This document shows positions 18,118-26,119 of a stretch of 64,000 nucleotides of DNA, in pieces. Under the pieces are notes generated by a model. It made no database searches. It was given only the letters and a program-made list of their open reading frames with translations, and was not told the origin of the DNA. Position numbers and translations under genes: made by a program. Source of the DNA: JBDXHU01 sp039989475. Lineage in GTDB: Bacteria; Pseudomonadota; Gammaproteobacteria; Pseudomonadales; Halieaceae. How positions within the stretch are numbered: the first letter of the stretch is position 1; each line of letters opens with the position of its first letter. Location of the stretch: positions 62,001 to 126,000 of the forward strand of contig JBDXHU010000006.1 of the NCBI GenBank assembly GCA_039989475.1, read 5' to 3'.

Positions 18118-18749
18118 TTGTAAAGAATTTCGACTTGCTGGGATTTACCGCTGTCGCTCTTCAGGTTACTGAGGCCTTTGAAGCGGCGCAGGCGCTGATC
18201 ATCGCGGTCATAGGTGAGTTCTATGGGCTCGATCAACGCCGCCAGCAACCATGAATCCAGCCGCACTTGCAGGCACAGCTCGGTCGCCCGGCATCTCTGC
18301 TCCCGGTCCTCGCTGGCGCGCATGGTGATTGGTTTGTCGCGATCCAGTAGCAGGAAGGGAAATTTGACGGCTTTACCACCTTCGAGGGAATCCCAGCGCA
18401 GGCGCACGAAGTTGTCGAAGCCGGCATCGAAGACCAGGTCCGGGTCCTGGGGCGGGGATATCCTGAGTTCCCGCTCGTTGCGCAGGTCCTTGAATACCAG
18501 CTGCGGCGCCTGCAGGCTGTTCTGGTAATTGATCTGTTTGCTGGCGATCAGGCTCTCATCCGGGCGCAAATAGAGGACGCTGCAGTTGAGAGCGTCCTGG
18601 TCACAGTAGTAGTGCTCCAGGTAGAGCAGGGAACCGGTGTCCGGGTCACTCGCTGCGCCCACAATATCTGGCGCTTCACTAGCCCACGCCGGCAGCGTCA
18701 TGAGGGCGGCAATGAGCATGCCAGGCCAGCTTGTCTTTTTCTCAGGCAT
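18039..18749 (-). CDS. Secreted protein of unknown function, last gene of the ChrR-linked operon
   Basis: 236-residue protein with a Sec signal peptide (KKTSWPGMLIAALMTLPAWA, cleavage about residue 23) and a soluble, probably periplasmic body with four cysteines in two pairs (DQDALNC region and REQRCRATELC), so disulfides are plausible. I do not recognise the family. ATG at 18749 overlaps the upstream DUF2878 stop by 8 bp (ATGCCTGA); an in-frame start at 18848 would add non-signal residues. The end runs 79 bp into the convergent helicase gene. Position at the end of the sigma-controlled operon suggests an envelope role in the same stress response (inference). Confidence 0.7.
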   Translation of the reverse strand: MPEKKTSWPGMLIAALMTLPAWASEAPDIVGAASDPDTGSLLYLEHYYCDQDALNCSVLYLRPDESLIASKQINYQNSLQAPQLVFKDLRNERELRISPPQDPDLVFDAGFDNFVRLRWDSLEGGKAVKFPFLLLDRDKPITMRASEDREQRCRATELCLQVRLDSWLLAALIEPIELTYDRDDQRLRRFKGLSNLKSDSGKSQQVEILYNYRDEGQGASEYSHQGGSKRLYSASA

Positions 18750-19296
18750 AACTGGGCGCATTCTCTTTGTCCGCAAAGGCCAGCCGGGCGCCCAGCGCCA
18801 GGGCCGGGAACAGGATTGCCCAGAGCCCGGCAATGAAGATCGGGCCATAGACCGGGTCGGAGAAATCTACCGCGGACATGCCTGTGCCGGCGTAATAGCT
18901 GGCGGCGCCGCCGACGGCACCGAGAACGGCGGCCAGCACCAGCCTGTGCTGTAAGCCGCCAAAGGCATGGGCCAGTGTCGTTGCCAACACCGGCCACAGG
19001 CAGCTAAGCCAGACCGGTGCGGGTGCGGCAACACCGCTGACGGTGAACACCTGGACGAAGAATAGTAAATGGTCGCAGAGCACACCGAACACGGTCACCG
19101 CGGCGATGAACATCAGTTCTCGCTGGCCCCGCCCGATCCACAGCATGTGCAGTAACAGGTGAGCGGCGACCACGGTGCCGGCGATCAGCGCCGACTGACT
19201 GTAGACGATGGCCAGCCAGCTGATGTTAAACAGCAGGCCGTTGCCGGCTTTTTGTAGCAGGCTGTCCTCAGCCAAAACGATAACCCGGCTTGGCAA
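18742..19296 (-). CDS. DUF2878 integral membrane protein
   Basis: Up to 184 residues with about five hydrophobic segments, matching the small membrane proteins (DUF2878) that accompany cyclopropane-synthase/DUF1365/flavoprotein clusters in marine gammaproteobacteria. Function unknown. The start is uncertain: ATG at 19296 overlaps the cfa-like gene by 29 bp, while a TTG at 19275 would give a start closer to the first membrane helix (LLFNISWLAIV), as expected for the family. Either way it is translationally linked to its neighbours. Confidence 0.78.
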   Translation of the reverse strand: MPSRVIVLAEDSLLQKAGNGLLFNISWLAIVYSQSALIAGTVVAAHLLLHMLWIGRGQRELMFIAAVTVFGVLCDHLLFFVQVFTVSGVAAPAPVWLSCLWPVLATTLAHAFGGLQHRLVLAAVLGAVGGAASYYAGTGMSAVDFSDPVYGPIFIAGLWAILFPALALGARLAFADKENAPSYA

Positions 19297-20524
19297 AGGT
19301 GAGCTGTACGGTGCCGATCACGCGTTCGCGGAAACCACCCTCGCAGTAGCAGAGATAGAATTCCCACATGCGCTCGAAGGTCTGGTCGAAACCCTGGCGA
19401 CGCACTTCTTCAATGTGCTCGAAAAACCGCTCGCGCCAGTGAGCCAGGGTGTTGGCGTAGTCATCGGTGATATCGCGCAGGTGAATCATCTGCATGTCGG
19501 TGTCCTGGCGCAGATGCTTGCTGATGACCTCGATCGAGGGCAGGCAGCCACCCGGGAAAATGTAGCGCTTGATGAAGTCCACTGAATCCCTGGCAGCCTG
19601 GTAGCGTTGGTCGGGCATGGTGATGGCCTGAATGACCATCAGGCCCTGGTCTTTGAGCAGTGAACTGCACTTGGCGAAATAGTTCTGGTAGAACCGGTGT
19701 CCCACCGCCTCGATCATCTCCACCGAGACCAGCTTGTCGTAGCTGCCCTCAAGGTTTCGATAGTCCTCGCATAGCAGCGTAATCTGGTCTTCGAGGCCGG
19801 CCTGGCGTACTTTCTCGCAGGCGTACTGGTACTGTTCCCTGGAAATGGTGGTGGTCGTCACCTGGCAGCCATAGTTGCGGGCGGCGTGAATGGCCATGCC
19901 ACCCCAGCCGGTGCCAATTTCCAACAGGTGATCCCCAGGCTTGAGGTCCAGCTGCTGGCAGAGCAGGTCAAGTTTGTGCTCAGCCGCAACCTCGAGGCTG
20001 GCTTCCGGCTGTGGGAATACCGCAGCGGAATACATCATGCTTTGATCCAGGAACAACTCGAAGAAGTCATTGCCCAGGTCGTAGTGGGCAGAGATATTGC
20101 GCTTTGATCCACGCAGGGTGTTGTTGTTCAAGGTGTGGGCAATGGCATGGCCCAGCTTGCGCAGCCATGACTGTTTGGCATCCATCGACTCCAGTAATGC
20201 CATGTTGGCGGTGAACAGGCGGATCACCTGCACCAGGTCTGTCGCCGACCATTCGCCTTGCATGTAGGACTCGCCGGCACCCAGGGCGCCGCCCAGCAGC
20301 ATTTGCTTATAGAGCAGCTCACTGTGAACACGGATCTCCGCATGCGGCTCAGCCGGGTTGTCGGCACAGCCGAAGTGCAGGGTCTCTCCGCCATCGTGCA
20401 GGGTGAGAGAGCCGATTTTTATCGACTGCAATAATTGGTGTATGGCCCGCCTGGCCATGTTGTTGCCCAGTCCAGTACTGCGCAGCTGCGGCAGGCGGAT
20501 AGCGCGGACGCTGACATCATTCAT
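19268..20524 (-). CDS. Cyclopropane-fatty-acyl-phospholipid synthase family methyltransferase
   Basis: 418-residue SAM-dependent enzyme acting on unsaturated acyl chains of membrane phospholipids. It has an N-terminal SCP2-like domain (about 30-110), the YDLGNDFFELFLDQSMMYS segment (148-166), and SAM-binding LLEIGTGWGGMA (200-211). Later CFA residues (VSVEMIEAVGHRFY and a C-terminal FYLCYCEGGFRER) are present. ATG at 20524 overlaps the DUF1365 stop by 8 bp (ATGAATGA). In this gene context (flavoprotein, DUF1365, ECF sigma/ChrR) the enzyme may make a methylated or furan-type fatty acid rather than a plain cyclopropane; relatives in Rhodobacter's singlet-oxygen regulon make furan fatty acids. 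The actual product cannot be told. Confidence 0.9.
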   Translation of the reverse strand: MNDVSVRAIRLPQLRSTGLGNNMARRAIHQLLQSIKIGSLTLHDGGETLHFGCADNPAEPHAEIRVHSELLYKQMLLGGALGAGESYMQGEWSATDLVQVIRLFTANMALLESMDAKQSWLRKLGHAIAHTLNNNTLRGSKRNISAHYDLGNDFFELFLDQSMMYSAAVFPQPEASLEVAAEHKLDLLCQQLDLKPGDHLLEIGTGWGGMAIHAARNYGCQVTTTTISREQYQYACEKVRQAGLEDQITLLCEDYRNLEGSYDKLVSVEMIEAVGHRFYQNYFAKCSSLLKDQGLMVIQAITMPDQRYQAARDSVDFIKRYIFPGGCLPSIEVISKHLRQDTDMQMIHLRDITDDYANTLAHWRERFFEHIEEVRRQGFDQTFERMWEFYLCYCEGGFRERVIGTVQLTFAKPGYRFG

Positions 20525-21278
20525 TGGTAATACTCGCTGTTCTTGATGGGTGAGAATAAAAAGGCAGGCCCTTGAGCCAGAGTCGCATTGCCTGCCAGTA
20601 AATGGCAGCAACTACCTTCGCCGTCATCATTGGGTAGCGCCACAGGAAACGGTTGAGGCTGGTGTTGTTGAGCTCGTGCCGCTGCATGGACAGGGTGGCG
20701 TCGAACACCTTCTCGCCGGCACTGGAGTTCGCCATGTGCAGGCAAAGCTTCTCGCCGGGCTCGTTGCTGTGCCAGTGGTATTCCATATCCATGGGATTGA
20801 AAGGTGATACATGAAATTCCTTGGCAAAGCGGGTTTTCAGCCAGCCGCCAGCTTTGGGGGCGGACAGCACGTAACTGTGGCGCTCATCCCAGGGCGTATT
20901 GTTGACCTCGGCAACCAGGTATTCGAGCTGCGAGCCGTCTTCGCTGTAGCAGTAGTAACAGCTGATCGGGTTGATGATGAAGCCGAAATAGCGCAGGTTC
21001 GCCAACAGGTAAATCGGGCCCTGTGGGCGATGACCGGTCTCTTCAAACACTCGCTCGCGCACTGCACTGTCCAGGGGAAGCGCGGGGTCGCCGAGGAAGT
21101 CACTGCGACGAAACCAGGCCAGCGCCGGCCTGCGGGCGGACCAGAACAGGTTTTTGTCGAATAGCTGTGGCAGCTCATCCAGGCGCAGGTAGGCCATGAA
21201 CACGCGGTACTGAAATTGATGCTGCTTGGGCGTCTTGCGCCGGTGCCGCACCCAGCCTTCATAGATGGCACTGCTCAC
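20517..21278 (-). CDS. DUF1365 family protein
   Basis: 253-residue soluble protein of the DUF1365 family. The opening is YEGWVRHRRKTPKQHQFQYRVFM, shown by the conserved HxR and FxY pattern. A central ISCYYCYSEDG segment and the NTPWDERHSYVL motif are family hallmarks. Biochemical function is unknown, but the gene almost always sits between an FAD-binding oxidoreductase and a CFA-synthase-like gene, so it is likely part of the same lipid modification. The start is GTG at 21278, overlapping the flavoprotein stop in a GTGA tetranucleotide. Confidence 0.9.
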   Translation of the reverse strand: MSSAIYEGWVRHRRKTPKQHQFQYRVFMAYLRLDELPQLFDKNLFWSARRPALAWFRRSDFLGDPALPLDSAVRERVFEETGHRPQGPIYLLANLRYFGFIINPISCYYCYSEDGSQLEYLVAEVNNTPWDERHSYVLSAPKAGGWLKTRFAKEFHVSPFNPMDMEYHWHSNEPGEKLCLHMANSSAGEKVFDATLSMQRHELNNTSLNRFLWRYPMMTAKVVAAIYWQAMRLWLKGLPFYSHPSRTASITNE

Positions 21279-22543
21279 GCGGCGCTTTCCAATTGGCGCG
21301 CAGGCAGGGCCTTGATTGAATCTGCCACTCGTTCGGCGCTGCGCACACCATCTTCATGGAAGCCGTTGTGCCAGTAAGCGCCGCAGTACCAGGTTTGTTC
21401 GCCGTTGATTTCCTGCCAGCGCTGCTGCGCCTTGATTCCGTCCAGGGAAAATACGGGATGGGCATAGTTAAAGCGGCCCAGAATTTTGTGCGGGTTGATG
21501 GCGTCGTTGTGGTTGAGGGTGACACAGAAAGTTTCCGGTGCTTCCAGACCCTGCAGGATGTTCATGTTGTAGGTCAGGACGGCACGCTGGCCCTCGGCCG
21601 TGAGCAGGTAGTTCCAGGCCGACCAGGTTTTCTCATTGCGGGGCAGCATCTTGCGATCGGTATGCAGAACCACATCATTGTCCTGGTAGCGCATAGCGCC
21701 CAGTACTTCGCGTTCGCTGTCAGAAGGGTCCTGCAGCAGCGCCAGCGCCTGGTCGCTGTGACAGGCCATTACCACCTGATCGAAGCGCGCACTGCTGCCA
21801 TCTGCGAAGCCGAGGCTGACGCCCTCGGCTTGACGGGATATGCCGCGCACGGCCTTGTTGCAATGGATATTGTCGCGGAAGCCGTTGGTCAGCGGCTCAA
21901 GATACTGCCGGGAGCCACCCTCTATGACGCGCCACTGGGGCCGGTTCTTGACGTTGAGCAGGCCGTGGTTGCGGAAAAAGCGAATGAAAAACTGCAGGGG
22001 GAAGTCCTGCATGACATCGGTGTCGGCGGACCAGATCGCCGAACCCATGGGTACCAGGTATTGATTGATGAAGCTCTCGCCGTAGCCATTGCTACGCAGG
22101 TATTCGCCCAGGGTTATATCGGCGCTGATGCGGCCGGCGTCGAGATCGGCAACCGAGTCCTTATTGAAGCGCAGGATATCCCTGAGCATTCCCCAGAAGC
22201 GGGGCGATACCAGGTTCATGCGCTGGGCGAACAGGGTATCGAGATTGGAGCCGGCATATTCCAGCCCGGACAGCTGGTCACTGACACTGAAGCCCATATT
22301 GGTCGCTTTGCTCGAGACGCCCAGTTTATCCATCAGGGCAATAAACCTGGGATAGGTCCAGTCATTGTAGACAATGAAACCGGTATCAATGGCGTAGCTG
22401 CGCCCACCCAGGCTGACGTCCATGGTGGCGGTGTGGCCACCAATGCGCGGGCTGGCTTCAAAAACATGTACATCGTGAGACTGGTGCAGGTAGTGCGCAC
22501 AGGCCAGGCCCGATATGCCGGAGCCGATGATTGCTATTTTCAT
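21275..22543 (-). CDS. FAD/NAD(P)-binding amine-oxidase-like flavoprotein (COG2907 type)
   Basis: 422-residue flavoprotein with an N-terminal dinucleotide-binding GSGISGLACAHYL motif (about residues 7-19), followed by HVFEASPRIGGHTATMD, which binds the ribose and pyrophosphate of FAD. The protein type is found at the head of DUF1365/CFA-synthase operons and likely oxidises or desaturates acyl chains (inference). ATG at 22543 was chosen because MKIAIIGSGISG is the standard start; a longer in-frame version would cross the promoter at 22581-22610. It is the first gene of the minus-strand operon and diverges from the sigma factor gene. Confidence 0.88.
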   Translation of the reverse strand: MKIAIIGSGISGLACAHYLHQSHDVHVFEASPRIGGHTATMDVSLGGRSYAIDTGFIVYNDWTYPRFIALMDKLGVSSKATNMGFSVSDQLSGLEYAGSNLDTLFAQRMNLVSPRFWGMLRDILRFNKDSVADLDAGRISADITLGEYLRSNGYGESFINQYLVPMGSAIWSADTDVMQDFPLQFFIRFFRNHGLLNVKNRPQWRVIEGGSRQYLEPLTNGFRDNIHCNKAVRGISRQAEGVSLGFADGSSARFDQVVMACHSDQALALLQDPSDSEREVLGAMRYQDNDVVLHTDRKMLPRNEKTWSAWNYLLTAEGQRAVLTYNMNILQGLEAPETFCVTLNHNDAINPHKILGRFNYAHPVFSLDGIKAQQRWQEINGEQTWYCGAYWHNGFHEDGVRSAERVADSIKALPARQLESAA

Positions 22544-22580
22544 GGCGGATAATCCCTGGTCTTTTCCTGTTTCTATGCCG

Positions 22581-22610
22581 TTTTTACGACGTTGGCGAGG
22601 TAGCGGATCA
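22581..22610 (-). promoter_or_regulatory. ECF-sigma (RpoE/ChrR-type) promoter for the lipid operon
   Basis: Read on the minus strand, TGATCC (22610-22605), an 18-base spacer, and TAAAAA (22586-22581). This matches the pattern I recall for Rhodobacter RpoE (ECF11) promoters: TGATCC, about 18 bases, then a TAA-type -10. Transcription would start near 22574, about 30 bases before the flavoprotein ATG. It mirrors the promoter at 22671-22700. Confidence 0.8.
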
Positions 22611-22670
22611 ATATGCGCCTGGTCTAAACTCCGGGCAGGACGATCCCAGGATGCAAAATCCCTCACCCGG

Positions 22671-22700
22671 TGATCCGCAGGGCGGATGCTGACGTAATAA
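22671..22700 (+). promoter_or_regulatory. ECF-sigma (RpoE/ChrR-type) promoter for the sigma/anti-sigma operon
   Basis: TGATCC (22671-22676), 18-base spacer, TAATAA (22695-22700), the same pattern and spacing as the divergent promoter. The start point would be close to 22707, just ahead of a good ribosome site (TAAGGAG, 22707-22713) for the ATG at 22723, giving a very short leader. It predicts autoregulation of the sigma factor. Confidence 0.8.
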
Positions 22701-22722
22701 CAGATGTAAGGAGACATTCGCG

Positions 22723-23337
22723 ATGAGCGATAAGCCGCCGGAGGACGACACGGACATGCAAGCCCAGATCAAACTGGATAAGGATGGCAAGCGGGACGAC
22801 GAGTGGAGTCAGTGCCTGCAGGTGATTGCGGAAAAGCAGGATCGTGCGACATTTGCGCGCCTGTTCAAGCATTTTGCCCCCCTGATCAAGGCTTTTGCAC
22901 TGTCCGGTTCACCGCTGGCAGCGTCACATGCGGATGAGTTGGTGCAGGAGGTAATGTTAAAGGTGTGGCAAAAGGCCGGGGGCTACAACCCCAGGAAAGC
23001 TGCAGCCAGCACCTGGATTTACACCATCGCGCGTAACTGCAGAACCGATATGTATCGCCGTTTGCAGAAGTTCGACACACCGCTGGCGGCAGAAGACATC
23101 TGGGTAGACCAGGAGGTGGAAGAGCCATTCGTGGCAGTGCAGCAGCGGCGCAACGCTCTTGTCGTCAAGGAAATGCTGGCCCAGTTGCCGCAGGAACAGG
23201 CGCAGATACTGGCCAAGGTCTACATGGAAGGTAAATCACATTCAGAGGTGGCGGAAGATTTACAACTGCCGCTTGGAACGGTCAAGTCGCGAGTGCGATT
23301 GGCCATGCAGAAACTACAAATATTGGCAGAACGATGA
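22723..23337 (+). CDS. ECF RNA polymerase sigma factor, RpoE/ECF11 group
   Basis: 204-residue sigma factor. Region 2 covers about residues 45-115 (HADELVQEVMLKVWQKAGGY with the -10 recognition helix, then ASTWIYTIARNCRTDMYRR). Region 4 is about 140-200 (LPQEQAQILAKVYMEGKSHSEVAEDL, then the helix-turn-helix LPLGTVKSRVRLAM). The partner is the ChrR-type anti-sigma encoded next (ATGA overlap), so the group is that of Rhodobacter RpoE, which responds to singlet oxygen and peroxides. Both local promoters match its expected target. I give no symbol because rpoE in this clade usually means the AlgU-type factor. Confidence 0.93.
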   Translation: MSDKPPEDDTDMQAQIKLDKDGKRDDEWSQCLQVIAEKQDRATFARLFKHFAPLIKAFALSGSPLAASHADELVQEVMLKVWQKAGGYNPRKAAASTWIYTIARNCRTDMYRRLQKFDTPLAAEDIWVDQEVEEPFVAVQQRRNALVVKEMLAQLPQEQAQILAKVYMEGKSHSEVAEDLQLPLGTVKSRVRLAMQKLQILAER

Positions 23338-24002
23338 AAACAACCGTTAATCACCACCCCGACACACGCTTGCTGAATGAATTTGCCGCCGGCAGCTTGC
23401 CGCTGGCGCAATCGGCTTGCGTATCCGTGCACATGCATTTTTGTGAGCACTGCCAGCGCCAGTTACAACAATTGCAGCAGGTAGGTGCCGAATTATTCGA
23501 TACCCAGGCGCCTGTAGATGTGGATGACGGGATGCTGGACAATCTCCTGGCCCAGCTCGACCAGGAGCCGCCGCTTAGCTATAGCGCCCAGGCGTCTGCC
23601 GCACCGACCGATGATGGCCCGGTGTTGGTCAAGCGCCTGATGCATGGTGACTACGAGGACCTGGAGTGGAAGCGCGTCAACTCTGCCCTGCAGATTTCCA
23701 AATTGCGCACCGGCGACCCGGATAACGAGTTTGCCTTGTATCATATCAAGGCCGGGCGCAGCATTCCCAAGCACACGCATCGTGGAACCGAGTTAACACT
23801 GGTGCTGGAAGGCAGTTTTTCCGATGAGGAAGGTGTTTACCAGCAAGGTGACTTCCTGATGCGCGATGCGGAAGATGTGCACACGCCGACCGCAGCACGG
23901 ACCTCGGATTGTATTTGCATTGGCGTACTGGACGCGCCAATTCGCTTTACCCCATGGAACTACCGGGTTCTGAACCCCTTCCTGCGCCTGCAGGCGCACT
24001 AG
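23334..24002 (+). CDS. chrR: ChrR-family zinc anti-sigma factor
   Basis: 222-residue cytoplasmic anti-sigma factor. The N-terminal zinc-binding anti-sigma domain has His7 or His8, and H33-x3-C37-x2-C40 as ligands. The C-terminal cupin (about residues 95-215) has a second metal site, H147, H149, E153 and H183, in the same spacing as Rhodobacter ChrR. All residues needed for inhibition and for singlet-oxygen sensing are therefore present. Its ATG overlaps the sigma factor TGA (ATGA), which secures balanced production. Its stop overlaps the stop of the convergent channel gene (CTAG). Confidence 0.92.
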   Translation: MKTTVNHHPDTRLLNEFAAGSLPLAQSACVSVHMHFCEHCQRQLQQLQQVGAELFDTQAPVDVDDGMLDNLLAQLDQEPPLSYSAQASAAPTDDGPVLVKRLMHGDYEDLEWKRVNSALQISKLRTGDPDNEFALYHIKAGRSIPKHTHRGTELTLVLEGSFSDEEGVYQQGDFLMRDAEDVHTPTAARTSDCICIGVLDAPIRFTPWNYRVLNPFLRLQAH

Positions 24003-24478
24003 CGTTTTTTTGTCCTGGGGTCGTTGTGGCCCCAGCTTCTGCCCATCTCGTAGTAAAGAAATGAGGCGGTCCAGGCGATCTGGACCAGCCCGGTCACTGC
24101 TTCGGTGCCGACCATGAAGCGAACCCAGCCAACTGGCACCATATCGCCAAAACCCAGCGTTGAATAAGTCACGAATGACAGGTAAACGCAGTCCCAGAAG
24201 TTCTCCACGGGTGCCTCCCCGCTGAAGCTGCCTATAGCCGGGTAGTGCAGGGCGTAGTAGTAACCGCCTGCAAAGATATAAATCTCAATAATATGCGCCG
24301 CCATCGCCAGCATCACACCAAAAACCACGGCCTGGCGCGGGCCGATTGCCAGCTCATCGATGAAGCCACCGAGACGGTAGAGCATTTCGTAGTGCACGGT
24401 AACGCACAGCGCCAGCAGAGAGAGCGTCAGGAGCAGGGTGATCAGCATTTCGTTTCCGTAGTTGACCCTTTCTGTCAT
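23999..24478 (-). CDS. Two-TM potassium channel
   Basis: 159-residue inner-membrane protein of the Ion_trans_2 type. There are hydrophobic segments at about 11-33 and 50-72, a pore helix with selectivity filter STLGFGDMVP (about residues 107-116, a TxGxGD variant with Phe for the usual Tyr), and a last membrane segment (about 120-142). No RCK or cyclic-nucleotide regulatory domain is attached. It converges on chrR with a four-base stop overlap, and there is no ECF-type promoter ahead of it. Confidence 0.82.
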   Translation of the reverse strand: MTERVNYGNEMLITLLLTLSLLALCVTVHYEMLYRLGGFIDELAIGPRQAVVFGVMLAMAAHIIEIYIFAGGYYYALHYPAIGSFSGEAPVENFWDCVYLSFVTYSTLGFGDMVPVGWVRFMVGTEAVTGLVQIAWTASFLYYEMGRSWGHNDPRTKKR

Positions 24479-24683
24479 TGTCGCCTAGCGTCAATACAAA
24501 TGTAAGTAGGGGTCATGGACTGCTGGCGATGGTGGGCTACACTGCAGTGGATATTGGCTCCGGTGATGCCGGACAGGCTTTGTATTCACGAACTGAATTG
24601 CAGGTATTTGGCCGCGGCTAAATAAGCTGTGTTACAGTCCGGCGTTGTTTTTTTACTCCTAAAGAAAGGGTACGGGTAACAAT

Positions 24684-25826
24684 ATGCGAATAGCGATCCC
24701 GAAAGAGACGCATCCCGGGGAGAACCGGGTCCCAATCATTCCAGATGTGGCTAAAAAACTGTGTAAGCTCGGTGCCGAGCTGGTGATCGAGAGCGGCATG
24801 GGCCTGGGCTCGGGCTACCAGGACGCCGAGTATACCGAGGTCGGTGCCCAGCTTAGCCATGATCGGACCGCCCTGCTCGGCGGCGCCGACATCGTATTGC
24901 GTATTCGCAAACCGGCGCTGGAAGAAGTCAGCCAGCTCAAAACCGGCTGCATCCACATCAGTTACCTGGATCCCTTCAATGAACATGAGCTGGTGCGGGA
25001 GTTTCAGACCAGGAGCATCACCGCGATCAGCATGGAAATGATCCCCCGCATCACCCGCAGCCAGAAAATGGATGCCCTCAGTTCCCAGGCCAGCCTGGCC
25101 GGCTACGTGATGGTGTTGCTGGCAGCAATGCGTTTGCCATCTATTTTCCCGATGATGATGACGCCGGCGGGCACTTTGAAGCCAGCCCGGGTCTTCATTA
25201 TTGGCGCTGGTGTTGCAGGCCTGCAGGCGATTGCCACAGCGAAACGCCTCGGCGCCAAGGTCATCGCTTTCGATACCCGTTCGGTGGTAGCAGAGCAGGT
25301 GGAATCGCTGGGAGCCAAGTTCCTGGAGATTGACCTGGGAGAGACCGGGCAGACCGCGGATGGCTACGCCCTGGAATTGACCCCGGAGCAGATCGCCCTG
25401 CAGCGCCAGGCGCAGAAAGACACGATTGCCGAATCCGACGTGGTGATTACCACCGCCCAGGTGTTTGGCCGCAAGCCGCCGGTACTGGTGACTCGCGACA
25501 TGATCGAGGGCATGCGACCCGGTTCAGTTATTGTCGACATGGCGGCTGAAACCGGTGGCAACGTGGAAGGCTCCGTGCCCAATGAGACCATCGATATCAA
25601 TGGTGTGACGCTGATCGGCCAGGGCAACCTGTCGAACGAGGTATGTCGTGACGCCAGCCAGATGTACGCGGCCAACCTGTATAACCTGGTGGAAGATAAC
25701 TGGGATGAAGAGGCCAACAGCTTCGTGGTCGATTTCGAAGGCGATATATTACCCGGCTGCGTCATCACCCATGGCGGTGCAGTGACCAACGAAACCATTA
25801 AGAACATCCTGGAAGGGGGCTCCTGA
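24684..25826 (+). CDS. pntAA: NAD(P) transhydrogenase subunit alpha, part 1 (NAD domain)
   Basis: 380-residue soluble NAD(H)-binding domain (dI) of the proton-translocating transhydrogenase, which makes NADPH from NADH using the proton gradient. Family motifs are RIAIPKETHPGENRVP at the start, RMPSIFPMMMTPAG-like hinge region, and the Rossmann motif GAGVAGLQAIATAKRLGA (about 172-189). The alanine-dehydrogenase-like fold is complete. The membrane part that E. coli PntA carries in one chain is here a separate gene two bases downstream, the three-gene arrangement found in many bacteria. The ribosome site AAAGAAAGGG precedes the ATG. Confidence 0.95.
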   Translation: MRIAIPKETHPGENRVPIIPDVAKKLCKLGAELVIESGMGLGSGYQDAEYTEVGAQLSHDRTALLGGADIVLRIRKPALEEVSQLKTGCIHISYLDPFNEHELVREFQTRSITAISMEMIPRITRSQKMDALSSQASLAGYVMVLLAAMRLPSIFPMMMTPAGTLKPARVFIIGAGVAGLQAIATAKRLGAKVIAFDTRSVVAEQVESLGAKFLEIDLGETGQTADGYALELTPEQIALQRQAQKDTIAESDVVITTAQVFGRKPPVLVTRDMIEGMRPGSVIVDMAAETGGNVEGSVPNETIDINGVTLIGQGNLSNEVCRDASQMYAANLYNLVEDNWDEEANSFVVDFEGDILPGCVITHGGAVTNETIKNILEGGS

Positions 25827-25827
25827 C

Positions 25828-26115
25828 ATGATACCGGCAGAAGTATTTCTGACATTCATCCTCATGTTGTCCATATTCCTGGGCTTCGAATTGATCTCCA
25901 AAGTGCCGGCAACGCTGCACACGCCGCTAATGTCGGGCTCCAACGCCATCTCCGGCATTACCCTGGTCGGTGCTGTGAGCCTGGCTGGCACCGGGCAGCA
26001 GGACCTGGCCAACTGGCTGGGCGCAGGGGCGGTGGCGCTGGCCTCTATTAACGTGGTGGGCGGTTACCTGGTAACTGATCGCATGCTGGCCATGTTCAAG
26101 AAGAAGGAGGGCTGA
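25828..26115 (+). CDS. pntAB: NAD(P) transhydrogenase subunit alpha, part 2 (membrane domain)
   Basis: 95-residue membrane protein with three hydrophobic segments (about 5-22, 45-62 and 65-85), the short alpha-2 part of the proton channel domain. ELISKVPATLHTPLMSGSNAISG (residues about 17-39) is the invariant signature, including the His-Thr-Pro-Leu-Met segment next to the channel. It lies between pntAA (1 base gap) and pntB (4 base gap), clearly one operon. Confidence 0.94.
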   Translation: MIPAEVFLTFILMLSIFLGFELISKVPATLHTPLMSGSNAISGITLVGAVSLAGTGQQDLANWLGAGAVALASINVVGGYLVTDRMLAMFKKKEG

Positions 26116-26119
26116 GCGC

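Noticed and set aside
21356..22552. Plus-strand open frame of 398 codons
   Set aside because: It is the complement of the FAD flavoprotein gene and shows no recognisable protein pattern.
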